From positions 1,550,001 to 1,614,000 of the forward strand of contig NZ_CP133262.1 in NCBI RefSeq assembly GCF_030915405.1: a stretch of DNA of 64,000 nucleotides, written 5' to 3'. The position numbers and the translations under genes are program-made. The notes beneath the pieces were generated by a model. That model did no database searches. It had not been told where the DNA came from and saw only the letters and a program-made list of their open reading frames with translations. Of the stretch, positions 1 through 8,850 are shown in pieces (position 1 is the first letter of the stretch; the number at the start of each line of letters is the position of its first letter). This stretch comes from Neobacillus nitrireducens (GTDB lineage Bacteria; Bacillota; Bacilli; Bacillales; Cytobacillaceae).

Positions 1-414
1 AAATCCAATTAAGAAATCTCTTTCTCTGCCTTCAAAGAAATCTGTAATTACATCTACTGACAACGGCATGGTGATTCCGACACCTAAACCTAAAATCCCC
101 CTCATTGCAATAATCACCCAAAGGTTATCTACAAAGGTTGGAAGGACTCCACCGATGATGAAAAGGCTTAAGCCGACAAACAAGAGTGTTCTCTTCTTGA
201 ACATTTTGGAAAGTTTACCATAAAAGAGTGCTGGAACAATTTGGATTAATCCTGGAAAAGTAGCAACTAACATAACAATCGTGGGGTCATATTGTGGAAA
301 TGCCTTAATGATGTCAGCCATTATTGATCCTGCTACCCCTGCAGCTACATCTTGAAAAGCGAGAATAACAACCAAAAACTTAAGAAAGTTTCTGCTGATG
401 GTCTTTACTGCCAT
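1..414 (-). CDS. MFS transporter, N-terminal part (truncated by window edge)
   Basis: The first 138 codons of a major facilitator superfamily membrane transporter are present; the rest lies outside the window. The reading begins MAVKTISRNFLKFLVVILAF and shows alternating hydrophobic segments. After the second one comes a basic loop (YGKLSKMFKKRTLLFVG) that matches the conserved MFS loop between helices 2 and 3 (G-x-L-x-D-R/K-x-G-R/K-R/K type). The ATG at 414 has a good ribosome-binding site (GGGAGG about 7 bases upstream). The substrate cannot be told from this fragment. It lies left of the cotE synteny break with no recognised partner gene. Confidence 0.8.
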   Translation of the reverse strand, partial: MAVKTISRNFLKFLVVILAFQDVAAGVAGSIMADIIKAFPQYDPTIVMLVATFPGLIQIVPALFYGKLSKMFKKRTLLFVGLSLFIIGGVLPTFVDNLWVIIAMRGILGLGVGITMPLSVDVITDFFEGRERDFLIGF

Positions 415-875
415 TGATAAACCTCCCTTATCATTTCATAAATGTTTTGAAAAAGATAATGAATCCGCTTTCGAAGTAAAACAAAAATTTCGTACAGATT
501 GTATTGTTGGCCATCAAAAACAACTGTACTAAAATTTCAATATTACAATTATAGCTTTAATAATTGTATAAAACGGTAAAGATGGCGCTTTCTTTTACTA
601 ACTGTAATTCTACATACCCACTAAATACTTGTCAATATATTCTAAATATTTTTTATTTTTAAAATAAAAATCGGTATTCTGCGAAAACATTAAAAAATGC
701 CCTGAATTCTCCAGGACATTTTTTAAAAATTGTAATCAAGTAAAATTTTACTGTAATTCTTTGTTTATCCATTCAAATATTTAAAATTCTTTCAAATAAT
801 AGTTAAAAACTAACTAAACTGCTTATCTCATTATTTCCACCTAAGCCTAATATCGATATTTTCCACTAAAATAGA
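415..875. other. AT-rich intergenic region, 461 bp
   Basis: This region lies between the MFS gene and the kinase-like gene. It is very AT-rich and has no credible coding frame. It holds a terminator-like hairpin at 692-724 and presumably the promoter of the MFS gene in its left half. I see no other recognisable element. Confidence 0.6.
692..724 (-). terminator. Intrinsic terminator-like hairpin, possibly bidirectional
   Basis: Arms 692-704 and 712-724 pair with one mismatch around a short loop. The flanks are A-rich on one side and T-rich on the other, so it could terminate in either direction. It lies about 150 bases downstream of the kinase-like gene and is the first terminator after it. 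Confidence 0.6.
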
Positions 876-1541
876 TTAACTGTTATTTTTCTTTGTTGCT
901 TTCTTTTTCAAACGACGATACATCCGATATCCTTTTCGTACCGCATCGACGATAAAAAATGGGATAGGTGGATGATATTTATATAAATAAGGTAAATAAA
1001 TCTTGTAATAAGCCTTTTTTAAATCCTTCCATTTTCTGCAGTAACCTTGCTTATAAAAGTCGGAAATATCAACAATATAACCTCGCCCCTCATACATGAC
1101 GACATTTTTGCCGTGAACATCAAAGGGATTTAATCCAACCGACTTCGCGTAATCCAAACCTGAATCAATATCCTTAATGACAGCTTCAGGGATCTTAATT
1201 CCTTTCACCACTGCATCGAATAGAGTAACTCCGTTAAGCTTTTTCAAGATTAAATAGTTGTCACCATAATCATATAGGGATGAATAACTTTCATGACTTC
1301 CTAATTTTTTATAAACATCAATTTCCTTCTTAAGTTCCTCAGGATTTCGTCCATAAACTTTCACAACCCACTCGGGGTGAGAATCAAGGGAAAATACCCC
1401 TGCATAATTGCCGCTGCCAATGGTTTTCCATTTAGTTGACTGATTGTTTACGATAATTGGATCAAACGGACTGGGTGTGGTTAATTTTATTTTCGGTAAT
1501 AATTCTGTTTCTATTAAATTTCGATACTCAGCTTTTTGCAT
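876..1541 (-). CDS. Small protein-kinase-like protein (YrzF family-like)
   Basis: A single-domain protein of about 221 residues resembling small Bacillus Ser/Thr protein-kinase-like proteins such as YrzF. Visible kinase features are a glycine loop (GSGNYAGVF), a lysine in VVKVYG, the catalytic-loop equivalent NPFDVHGKNVV, which keeps Asp, Lys and Asn but not the HRD triad, and VDISDF where DFG is expected. The tail is strongly basic. A frame open to 1550 begins with GTG, but the ATG at 1541 has AAGGTG at correct spacing, so I start there. It is monocistronic. Substrate and activity are unknown, and the non-canonical loops leave open a pseudokinase or small-molecule kinase. Confidence 0.7.
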   Translation of the reverse strand: MQKAEYRNLIETELLPKIKLTTPSPFDPIIVNNQSTKWKTIGSGNYAGVFSLDSHPEWVVKVYGRNPEELKKEIDVYKKLGSHESYSSLYDYGDNYLILKKLNGVTLFDAVVKGIKIPEAVIKDIDSGLDYAKSVGLNPFDVHGKNVVMYEGRGYIVDISDFYKQGYCRKWKDLKKAYYKIYLPYLYKYHPPIPFFIVDAVRKGYRMYRRLKKKATKKNNS

Positions 1542-1790
1542 TCGTTTCACCTTCTAATCTATTAACAGCCCATTTTTACAGGAATACGTATTAAAAAAAT
1601 GATTTATCAACATATCTTACCATTAACTATGAGAAAATGTTAAACCAAAATTAATTCAAAATTTAATGGAATTTTCTTATAAGCCATTATACACTATTAC
1701 TTACATAAAACATTTAGCATTCATTTGGAAATCCCCTAACTGATTCTTAGAAAGTAAAAAGTTTTTAGGGTTTTAAAGAGAGGATATACC

Positions 1791-2342
1791 ATGACTTTTC
1801 CCATTTTAGAAACGAAAAGACTCAAATTAATTGAAATTACCCACCAGCATGTTGATTACCTTTATGAAATTTTATCCTTAGAGGAAGTGACCCGTTTTTA
1901 TGGAACAAATCGCTTCACTTTACCAGTCGAAGCCTCAAGATTAATTGATATGTTTCATAAGAACCTTCTCGATAAACGGGGGATCCGCTGGGGCATCAAG
2001 CTTAAAGAAAATCAAAGAATCATCGGTACTGTTGGTCTTAATGGTTTACAGTTACAAAATAAACGTGCTGAAATTGGCTATGAACTTCATCCATCTTATT
2101 GGAGGAAAGGCTTTGGTGAAGAGGCCATTAAAGAAGTGCTGCGCTTTAGTTTTAATCAATTGGGTTTATTTCGGATTGGGGCTGTCGTTTACCCTGAAAA
2201 TGAGGCATCGATAAATTTACTACTTAAGCTGGGCTTCACAAAAGAAGGATTACTTCGAGGCTATATTCATCAAAATGAGCAATTTCATGATACCTATGTA
2301 TTATCATTATTAAAACCGGATTGGATTAACAGCCAGGCATAG
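1791..2342 (+). CDS. GNAT-family N-acetyltransferase (RimJ/RimL-like)
   Basis: A 183-residue acetyltransferase that transfers acetyl from acetyl-CoA to an amine, probably a protein N-terminus or a small molecule. It opens with the typical PILETKRLKLIEIT strand, has the acetyl-CoA loop in YWRKGFGEEAIKEVL (around residues 103-117) and the C-terminal NEASINLLLKLGFTKEGLLRGY motif common in RimJ/RimL-type enzymes. The ATG has GAGAGG upstream. It is the only confident plus-strand gene in the window and converges on cotE, sharing the hairpin at 2374-2399. The specific substrate is not predictable. Confidence 0.88.
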   Translation: MTFPILETKRLKLIEITHQHVDYLYEILSLEEVTRFYGTNRFTLPVEASRLIDMFHKNLLDKRGIRWGIKLKENQRIIGTVGLNGLQLQNKRAEIGYELHPSYWRKGFGEEAIKEVLRFSFNQLGLFRIGAVVYPENEASINLLLKLGFTKEGLLRGYIHQNEQFHDTYVLSLLKPDWINSQA

Positions 2343-2373
2343 TTCCTGGCTTTCTTAAATTGAAATAGAAAAA

Positions 2374-2399
2374 AACTAGGAAGTAAAAACCTCCTAGTT
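2374..2399 (-). terminator. Terminator of cotE
   Basis: The 8-bp arms 2374-2381 and 2392-2399 are followed on the minus strand by a run of T. It lies directly after cotE and between convergent genes, so it may also stop the GNAT transcript. Confidence 0.85.
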
Positions 2400-2403
2400 C
2401 ACT

Positions 2404-2949
2404 TTATTCTTCTTCTGAACCGACTAAGAAATCCGGATTTAACTCCTCGAATTCTTCGTCGTCTACGTCCATTTCCCAATCATCGTCACAGTCCTTGCAT
2501 CCTTCAGAACTGACTCGAACACAAACCTTTGTTTCGCCAATCACTTCTACAAGGAATTCTCTTTCGACATGGACGATGATACGATTGCCATTCGGGGAAA
2601 TAACCGCTTCAACACAATTTGGCTGTTGCAGTACTCGAGCACAGATTTCATTGTCATCGAGGCAGTCATGGTCACGATACTTTAACTTAATGACGTCTGT
2701 ATATTGGACACGTTCCGTTACAACCTCTGTTTTGGTATTATCATTAAATGAGTACCAAACATTAATGTCATAAGAGCCGTGTATCTCTACAGTTTTGCCC
2801 ACCTTTTTCGCATTGTATTTATGGTTGATGATCCAACAGCCAAGAATACTTGTTGGACTGTGCGCCGGGCTAATCGTATGATTGGACTGGGTGAATTTAC
2901 GTCCTTTCGCTACTACGGCCTTCGTAATTATCTCTCTATATTCTCCCAT
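2404..2949 (-). CDS. cotE: Outer spore coat morphogenetic protein CotE
   Basis: CotE is made in the mother cell and directs assembly of the outer spore coat. The protein begins [21 protein letters not shown] and runs about 181 residues. It contains the conserved [33 protein letters not shown] and VLQQPNC segments and ends in a very acidic tail. The frame extends ten codons upstream, but the ATG at 2949 matches the known N-terminus and has GAGGAGGG upstream. The tail carries a Cys-rich patch (EGCKDC) in addition to several other cysteines. A SigE-like promoter precedes it. In B. subtilis mutS follows cotE; here it does not. Confidence 0.95.
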   Translation of the reverse strand: MGEYREIITKAVVAKGRKFTQSNHTISPAHSPTSILGCWIINHKYNAKKVGKTVEIHGSYDINVWYSFNDNTKTEVVTERVQYTDVIKLKYRDHDCLDDNEICARVLQQPNCVEAVISPNGNRIIVHVEREFLVEVIGETKVCVRVSSEGCKDCDDDWEMDVDDEEFEELNPDFLVGSEEE

Positions 2950-2982
2950 TTCGCGCGAACCCTCCTCATTCATTTTCATTTC

Positions 2983-3011
2983 ATCGTATGCAAGATATTA
3001 GACTAGTGTGA
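2983..3011 (-). promoter_or_regulatory. Candidate SigE promoter of cotE
   Basis: A -10 element CATACGAT (2983-2990) differs by one base from the SigE consensus CATACAAT. Fourteen bases upstream is TCACACT (3005-3011), matching five of seven positions of the SigE -35. The predicted leader is short. SigE control of cotE is established in B. subtilis. Confidence 0.55.
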
Positions 3012-3162
3012 TATTTATTTTGATGAGTACTGGATAAAAGTTTAGTCATAGTTCATTTTATGCGGGATCTATAGGTGTGTGCCTTCCATGCCCGTACTTT
3101 AAAAAAGGAGTGGAATAAGATTTAAAATGCAGGGGAAAATAACTGAAGAGTAAATAAAAAAG

Positions 3163-3184
3163 GCCAGGCTCCGAAAAGCCTGGC
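3163..3184 (-). terminator. Terminator of the miaB-ricA unit
   Basis: Arms 3163-3170 and 3177-3184 (GCCAGGCT with AGCCTGGC) are followed on the minus strand by about six T. Confidence 0.9.
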
Positions 3185-3191
3185 ATGTATC

Positions 3192-3647
3192 TTAATGTTC
3201 GTGATCGCAATCGTCGTGGCCTTCACAAGCCCCGCCGCCATTTTGCATACTTGAACCTGTTTCTCCTAATAATACATCGCCGCCCGTTGAAATGATAATT
3301 TCATCGGTTACAGTATTTGAAATGGTTGAAGCAATAATTTGAAGCAATTCATTTACTTCTATTTGTGACTGCTTGAAATCCTGGACAACAGGTATTTCAT
3401 CCAACTCTTGCTCAATGGAAGCAATTTTATCTTCAACCTTTTTTAGTGCTTCTGGTTTTCCATAATGCTGAAGATTTACAGCTTGCTTTTGCAATCCTTT
3501 AATGTCAGCAATTAATGTATGAACTTTCTTATTTTCATTTAATTGAGCTTCAGCTCGTTTAAAGAAGTCAACTTCCTCTGTTTCTGCAATCATTCGTGCT
3601 ATATCCATTGCACGAGCAACAATATCGTCTTTAGTATATTTTGCCAC
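3192..3647 (-). CDS. ricA: RicA (YmcA), regulatory complex and Fe-S protein
   Basis: RicA acts with RicT and RicF in a complex that promotes RNA processing through RNase Y and affects competence, biofilm formation and sporulation. The 151-residue protein is largely helical (YlbF/YmcA fold) and ends in a Cys/His-rich tail (CEGHDDCDHEH), consistent with the Fe-S ligand role described for the family. Translation starts at GTG 3647 with AGAGGTGA upstream, one base from the miaB stop, so the two genes form an operon. Its functional partner rny is about 6 kb away on the same strand. Confidence 0.93.
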   Translation of the reverse strand: MAKYTKDDIVARAMDIARMIAETEEVDFFKRAEAQLNENKKVHTLIADIKGLQKQAVNLQHYGKPEALKKVEDKIASIEQELDEIPVVQDFKQSQIEVNELLQIIASTISNTVTDEIIISTGGDVLLGETGSSMQNGGGACEGHDDCDHEH

Positions 3648-3648
3648 T

Positions 3649-5199
3649 TTACTTCACCTCTACTGGTTCTTTTTCTTCCATCATTTCTCCGTTTAATGAC
3701 CATGTTCTTGCTTCTGTAATTTTCACTTTTACAATTTTGCCAATTGCTGATTTTGGTGCAACAAAGTTCACAAGCTTACTCCTGGAAGTGTATCCTGCAA
3801 GGACATCAGGATTATTCTTACTTTCCCCTTCAACAAGAACATCAAGAATTTGGCCTTCATGTTTTTTCATAGCTTCTAATGACATCTCATTCACAAGAGC
3901 ATTTAAGCGTTGTAAACGTGCTTTTTTCACTTCCAAAGGAACGTTGTCCTCCATTTTAGCAGCTGGTGTACCTTCACGCGGAGAATAAATAAAAGTATAA
4001 GCTAATTCATAACCTACTTCACGATAGAGGGACATTGTTTCTTCAAATTGCTCGTCCGTTTCGTTTGGATAACCAACAATAATATCTGTTGTTAAAGCCA
4101 CATTAGGAATAGCCGCTTTTATTTTTCTCACAAGCTCTAAATATTGTTCTCTTGTATATTTACGAGCCATAATTTTTAATACATCAGTCGATCCTGATTG
4201 AACTGGCAAATGGATATGATCCATTAAGTTTCCGCCTTTTGCAAGGATGTTAATTAAACGATCATCAAAATCACGGGGATGGCTTGTGGTAAAACGAATC
4301 CTCGGGATATCGATTTTCCGCAATTCATCCATCAGTTCACCAAGTCCATAAGTACCGTCAATGTCCTCTAAATCTTTCCCATAGGCATTTACGTTTTGAC
4401 CTAGCAATGTAACTTCTTGATAACCTTGTGCAGCTAGGTGGCGTACTTCTTGGATAATTTCTTCAGGACGACGACTTCTTTCTTTTCCACGGGTAAAAGG
4501 GACGATACAGTACGTACAGAATTTATCACAGCCGTACATAATGTTAACCCATGCTTTAATCTTCCCACGACGTACTTTAGGAAGGTTTTCAATCACGTCG
4601 CCTTCTTTTGACCAAACTTCGACAACCATTTCTTTTGACATATAGGCTTCATTCAAAATATTTGGCAGGCGGTGAATATTATGGGTGCCAAAAATCATAT
4701 CCACTTGGTGGTAGGTTTTTAGAATCTTGTTAACGACAGATTCCTCTTGAGACATACATCCACAAACCCCGATAAGTAAATCAGGCTTTTCCAATTTCAA
4801 AGACTTTAAATGACCAAGTTCACCGAACACTTTATTTTCTGCATTTTCCCTAATCGCACATGTATTTAACAGAATGACATTAGCATCCTCCGTATTGTCG
4901 GTTGGCTCATAGCCCAATGCTAGGAAGATTCCTGCCATAACTTCTGTATCATGCTCATTCATTTGGCAGCCATAAGTTCGGATATAAAATTTACGTCCCA
5001 TACCCATGTCACGAAATTCTTCAGGAATAGAAAAGTCATTTTGGTACTTTACTTCTTCTTTTCCACGTTTTTTCGCTTCTGTTAATGAAGGTGCAGTAAT
5101 TACTTGTTCAAAGTACTTGCTATAATCCTTGGCGGATTTTTTGTCCGAAGAATTAACAGACTCGACTTTTTGACCTTCTAAACGTTGTTTTTCATTCAT
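3649..5199 (-). CDS. miaB: tRNA-2-methylthio-N6-dimethylallyladenosine synthase MiaB
   Basis: A radical-SAM methylthiotransferase that adds a methylthio group to i6A37 of tRNAs reading UNN codons. The 516-residue protein has an N-terminal extension typical of Bacillus. The MTTase domain carries its three cysteines in [17 protein letters not shown] and [10 protein letters not shown]. The radical-SAM cluster motif is [10 protein letters not shown], and a TRAM domain lies at the C-terminus ([11 protein letters not shown] onward). The ATG at 5199 has AAAGGGG upstream. It is co-transcribed with ricA. In B. subtilis tdh-kbl lie upstream; here korAB does. Confidence 0.97.
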   Translation of the reverse strand: MNEKQRLEGQKVESVNSSDKKSAKDYSKYFEQVITAPSLTEAKKRGKEEVKYQNDFSIPEEFRDMGMGRKFYIRTYGCQMNEHDTEVMAGIFLALGYEPTDNTEDANVILLNTCAIRENAENKVFGELGHLKSLKLEKPDLLIGVCGCMSQEESVVNKILKTYHQVDMIFGTHNIHRLPNILNEAYMSKEMVVEVWSKEGDVIENLPKVRRGKIKAWVNIMYGCDKFCTYCIVPFTRGKERSRRPEEIIQEVRHLAAQGYQEVTLLGQNVNAYGKDLEDIDGTYGLGELMDELRKIDIPRIRFTTSHPRDFDDRLINILAKGGNLMDHIHLPVQSGSTDVLKIMARKYTREQYLELVRKIKAAIPNVALTTDIIVGYPNETDEQFEETMSLYREVGYELAYTFIYSPREGTPAAKMEDNVPLEVKKARLQRLNALVNEMSLEAMKKHEGQILDVLVEGESKNNPDVLAGYTSRSKLVNFVAPKSAIGKIVKVKITEARTWSLNGEMMEEKEPVEVK

Positions 5200-5290
5200 T
5201 GTTCAAATGCCCCTTTCTATTCATTTACGTATTGCAGCTTTTATCCGCACATTATTATAGTATAAAGGTTAACTGACCTGAAAACAATAG

Positions 5291-5321
5291 AAAATCCCGT
5301 GACGGCAAGTCACGGGATTTT
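5291..5321 (-). terminator. Terminator of korAB
   Basis: Perfect 13-bp arms (5291-5303 and 5309-5321) with a 5-base loop and A/T flanks. It separates korAB from miaB and looks usable in both directions. Confidence 0.9.
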
Positions 5322-5332
5322 GCTTAGTATGA

Positions 5333-6199
5333 TTAGATAAATTCAGAAACTAATTTATCAAAGTAATTTTGATCAAGATCAAGGTCTGCTTTTGATAAAG
5401 GACCCTCAGAATAGCCAGTGACTAATTCTTGATATGACTTCCGCTCTGTATTTTGATAAATAAGTCCTGTAACTAGACCATTATGCTTCATTAGTGTTTG
5501 CATTGCATCTTCACGATTTGATGGGTCATAGCCCTCAATATCGCTAAGTTTCGTTAGATTTTCCTTAAACCAGTCATATGTGTTGACCTTATTATAAGTA
5601 ACACACGGGCTGAATACATTGATTAAAGAAAATCCTTTATGGTTAATACCTGCTTCAATTAAAGCAGTTAAATCTTTAAGGTCTGTAGAGAAACTTTGTG
5701 CGACAAATGTTGCTCCAACAGTTAAAGCCATTTTCATAGGAGAAATGGATTCCTCAATTGATCCCATTGGTGTTGATTTTGTTTTAAAGCCTGTTGCTGA
5801 ACGTGGTGAAGTTTGACCTTTGGTCAAACCGTAAATTTGGTTATCCATTACGATATAAGTAATATCGATATTACGGCGAATGGCATGAATCGTATGCCCC
5901 ATTCCAATCGCATAACCATCACCATCACCACCGGATGCGATAACAGTTAAATCACGATTAGCCATTTTAACACCTTGTGCAATCGGAAGTGAACGACCAT
6001 GAATACCATGGAAGCCATATGAATTAATATATCCGGAAATCCGTCCTGAACAGCCGATTCCAGAAATAACAGCTAAGTTTTCTGGCTCTAAGCCTACATT
6101 TGCTGCCGCACGTTGCATTGCCGCTTGTACGGAGAAGTCGCCACAGCCAGGGCACCAGTTCGGTTTTACATTGTTACGAAAGTCTTTAAAAGTGGCCAT
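5333..6199 (-). CDS. korB: 2-oxoacid:ferredoxin oxidoreductase, beta subunit
   Basis: The thiamine-diphosphate subunit of a 2-oxoacid (probably 2-oxoglutarate) ferredoxin oxidoreductase, which decarboxylates the oxoacid, makes acyl-CoA and reduces ferredoxin. Its 288 residues include the cysteine motif NWCPGCGDF near the N-terminus, GIGCSGR, and the diphosphate/Mg binding motif GDGDGYAIG followed by DNQIYGLTKGQ. The ATG directly abuts the korA stop and uses GGAGTTG upstream, so the two subunits are translationally linked. The symbol follows usage for Bacillus homologues; pyruvate or branched oxoacids are alternative substrates. Confidence 0.93.
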   Translation of the reverse strand: MATFKDFRNNVKPNWCPGCGDFSVQAAMQRAAANVGLEPENLAVISGIGCSGRISGYINSYGFHGIHGRSLPIAQGVKMANRDLTVIASGGDGDGYAIGMGHTIHAIRRNIDITYIVMDNQIYGLTKGQTSPRSATGFKTKSTPMGSIEESISPMKMALTVGATFVAQSFSTDLKDLTALIEAGINHKGFSLINVFSPCVTYNKVNTYDWFKENLTKLSDIEGYDPSNREDAMQTLMKHNGLVTGLIYQNTERKSYQELVTGYSEGPLSKADLDLDQNYFDKLVSEFI

Positions 6200-7933
6200 T
6201 TAGAACAACTCCTTACATTTTGTATATACTTCGTGTGGTAGGAACGGATTACCGTCATATTTAAGATGCTTTGTTATTTTTTCAGCGTGTCCAACATTCA
6301 TTTTCATGATATTGGCTAATTGGCCTGTTGCATTGTTCTCAACGACTACAACCTTCTTCGCAGAACGAACGAGCTGAAGAACTTCGTCAGTCGGGAACGG
6401 ATGAACCAGACGAATATGTGCGTGATTTACTTTTAAGCCATCGTTTTCTAATCGAATCATCGCTTCTTCAATTACACCGCGTGTAGAGTTAAAACCTACA
6501 AATAATACATCTGCATCCTCGTGCTTAGCATTTTTATACACTGGTGTATTAAAGCGAATATTTTCGACCTTACGGAAACGCTTATCCATTTGTGCAATCC
6601 GGTTAGCAGCAGATTCGGAAGGTTTACCTTGCTCATCATGCTCAACACCCGTTACGTGATGAATACCATTTTTCATTCCAGGGATCACACGTGGAGAAAC
6701 CCCGTCTTCTGTCACTTCATAGCGTTTAAAATAGGCATTGTCGTTAGCAGGTATTTCTTTTGCAACTAATTTTCCACGTCTAATTTCAACCTTGTCATAA
6801 TTTAATGGTTCAACCGTTTGTTTCCCCAAAGATAATTGAAGGTCAGTTAAAATAATAACTGGACATTGATATTCTTCAGCCAAATTGAATGCTTCAGCTG
6901 TATCGTAGAATGCTTCTTCGACCGTACTTGGAGCCATGACAATTTTAGGAATTTCTCCATGAGTTCCATAAATCATCGCCATAAGGTCTGATTGTTCTTG
7001 TTTTGTTGGCAATCCAGTAGAAGGACCTCCACGTTGTGTGTCAACAATGACAAGCGGTGTTTCGGTAATTCCAGATAGGCCAATTGCTTCCATTTTTAAT
7101 GATAATCCAGGACCAGCTGAGGCAGTAATCGAACGTACACCACCATAGTTAGCTCCAATTGCCATTGTACAAGCAGCAATTTCATCTTCTGTTTGTATGA
7201 CAGCCCCACCTAGTGCAGGAAGCTTTTTAATTAAATATTCCATTATTTCAGATGCTGGTGTAATTGGGTATGCAGCCATAAAACGGCAACCGCCTGCAAT
7301 AGCTCCAAGTGCAATCGCATCATTTCCAATCATAAACATCCGTTTTTTGCCGTCAGCCTTTTCAAGCTCCATTGTTTTGATACCTGTGGAAAGATTTTCC
7401 TTCATCTTATCAAAACCGGCTTTAATTGCATCCATATTTTTTGCGACTACCTGGTCACCTTTTTTGCCAAAAATCTCGCGAACTACCACTTCAAATACAT
7501 TAATATCTAAGTCTAATACTGCAGATGTTGCACCAATTGCCACCATGTTTTTCATTAATGAAGTTCCTAATTCAGTAGCTATTTCAGTAAATGGTACCGC
7601 ATACAATGATGCTTCAGTATCTTCAGGTTTCTTTGGTGAAAACTTAGCATCAGCAAGAATTACACCTTTGCTATGGAGCTCTTTGTAGTTTAAATCAATA
7701 GTTTCTTGGTCAAAAGCTACCAGGATATCTAAGTCATCAGAAATAGATCGAACTTCTGTTGTACTAACCCTGATCTTATTGTTGGTATGACCACCTTTAA
7801 TACGTGAAGAAAAGTGACGATAACCGTACAAGTAATAACCTAAGCGATTTAGTGCGATAGCAAAGATTTCCCCTGTACTTTCAATACCTTCCCCTTGTTG
7901 TCCTCCAACTTTCCATGAAAGTTGATTGATCAT
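6200..7933 (-). CDS. korA: 2-oxoacid:ferredoxin oxidoreductase, alpha subunit (gamma-alpha fusion)
   Basis: The large subunit, 577 residues, combining an N-terminal gamma domain (WKVGGQQGEGIESTGEIFA, about residues 1-180) with the alpha pyrimidine-binding domain (GNDAIALGAIAGGCRFMAAYPITPASEI onward) and a C-terminal domain with FVGFNSTRGVIEEA. This matches the fused two-subunit KorAB type. The ATG has AAGGGGTG upstream and a SigA-like promoter lies at 7984-8011. With KorB it would bypass or supplement the 2-oxoglutarate dehydrogenase complex and supply reduced ferredoxin. The genes replace tdh-kbl found here in B. subtilis. Confidence 0.94.
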   Translation of the reverse strand: MINQLSWKVGGQQGEGIESTGEIFAIALNRLGYYLYGYRHFSSRIKGGHTNNKIRVSTTEVRSISDDLDILVAFDQETIDLNYKELHSKGVILADAKFSPKKPEDTEASLYAVPFTEIATELGTSLMKNMVAIGATSAVLDLDINVFEVVVREIFGKKGDQVVAKNMDAIKAGFDKMKENLSTGIKTMELEKADGKKRMFMIGNDAIALGAIAGGCRFMAAYPITPASEIMEYLIKKLPALGGAVIQTEDEIAACTMAIGANYGGVRSITASAGPGLSLKMEAIGLSGITETPLVIVDTQRGGPSTGLPTKQEQSDLMAMIYGTHGEIPKIVMAPSTVEEAFYDTAEAFNLAEEYQCPVIILTDLQLSLGKQTVEPLNYDKVEIRRGKLVAKEIPANDNAYFKRYEVTEDGVSPRVIPGMKNGIHHVTGVEHDEQGKPSESAANRIAQMDKRFRKVENIRFNTPVYKNAKHEDADVLFVGFNSTRGVIEEAMIRLENDGLKVNHAHIRLVHPFPTDEVLQLVRSAKKVVVVENNATGQLANIMKMNVGHAEKITKHLKYDGNPFLPHEVYTKCKELF

Positions 7934-7983
7934 GACTTACACCCCTTTTGGATATGTAAAAATAAGTAGATTAGATAGAATCC

Positions 7984-8011
7984 ATTATAGTCTAGCACTA
8001 TTCCGAGTAAA
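7984..8011 (-). promoter_or_regulatory. SigA-type promoter of korAB
   Basis: TTTACT (8006-8011), a 16-base spacer, then a perfect TATAAT (7984-7989). The predicted leader to the korA ATG is about 45 bases. Confidence 0.6.
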
Positions 8012-8324
8012 TCACTAGAAATTAGCTCAATATTTATCTAAATAAAACTAATAAAAGCTTTCAGAGATATGTACTAAACGCTTACAATTCTAGACCTATG
8101 CACAAAAAAATGCAACCCTTTAACGCGAAATATTGTCTAAAATATGAATATTTTTTTATTATTTGAAATATACTTGCATTCGATAATATCGACCCTTACC
8201 TTAACATTGATTATTCCCCGTTATATGCTAGTTTTTCAAAGTCATACTAAATATCAATATTCAATATTTATATTCTAGAAATCATCAAAATATATATTGG
8301 TATAATGTTTTTAATTTATCAAAA

Positions 8325-8357
8325 CGAAAAAATACCTGCTTGTTGAACAAGCAGGTA
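8325..8357 (-). terminator. Terminator of spoVS
   Basis: Perfect 12-bp arms 8333-8344 and 8346-8357 (the loop must open slightly), followed on the minus strand by a T-rich run. Confidence 0.88.
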
Positions 8358-8402
8358 ACATAAATTCCTTATCGTCTGATCTCATGTAATAGTCTATCGC
8401 TT

Positions 8403-8663
8403 TCAACGCGGTTCTACAATTAGCTTGATAGCTGTGCGTTCTTCTCCGTCAATTAAAATATCGGTAAACGCAGGGATACAGATTAAATCAACTCCGCTAG
8501 GTGCTACAAATCCTCGAGCAATCGCTACTGCCTTAACGGCTTGATTCAATGCACCCGCCCCAATTGCCTGTATTTCCGCTGCACCTCTTTCACGCAGAAC
8601 CCCGGCAAGCGCACCAGCTACAGAATTAGGATTAGATTTTGCTGAAACTTTTAATATATCCAT
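8403..8663 (-). CDS. spoVS: Stage V sporulation protein S
   Basis: An 86-residue Alba-like protein needed for efficient spore coat assembly and passage through stage V. The sequence MDILKVSAKSNPNSVAGALAGVLRERGAAEIQAIGAGALNQAVKAVAIARGFVAPSG is almost invariant among endospore formers, and the length is the family norm. The ATG has AAGGAGGAG upstream. It is monocistronic: a SigH-type promoter lies at 8744-8773 and a strong terminator follows, in line with SigH dependence in B. subtilis. Confidence 0.98.
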   Translation of the reverse strand: MDILKVSAKSNPNSVAGALAGVLRERGAAEIQAIGAGALNQAVKAVAIARGFVAPSGVDLICIPAFTDILIDGEERTAIKLIVEPR

Positions 8664-8743
8664 TTCTAGCTCCTCCTTAGAAAATCCCGATCCCGCATGA
8701 GCAGTTTCATGAACAAATCAGGTTATAACATTCCACTGCTACT

Positions 8744-8773
8744 ATATTCAGCTGTCAAAAAACATATTCCAGC
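8744..8773 (-). promoter_or_regulatory. SigH promoter of spoVS
   Basis: GCTGAATAT (8744-8752) fits the SigH -10 consensus RnnGAATWW exactly. GCTGGAATA (8765-8773), 12 bases upstream, fits RnAGGAWWW with one mismatch. The overlapping TTGACA would also allow weak SigA recognition. Confidence 0.7.
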
Positions 8774-8850
8774 TTGGACGAAAAAATTAGAAAAGCGGAT
8801 GCCCCTTTTAATAACTCATGGAATTCAAAGAAAGTTAGTAATAATAAAAA

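Larger units (their letters stand above)
7934..8402. other. AT-rich intergenic region between spoVS and korA
   Basis: A 469-bp stretch holding the korA promoter at 7984-8011 and the spoVS terminator at 8325-8357. The section in between (about 8012-8320) is very AT-rich with no usable open frame and no RNA structure that I recognise. Confidence 0.6.

Noticed and set aside
5200..5290. Possible SigA promoter upstream of miaB (TTGTTT and TATACT/TATAAT)
   Set aside because: The -10 candidates are good but no -35 fits well at 16-18 bases, so I did not list it as a feature.
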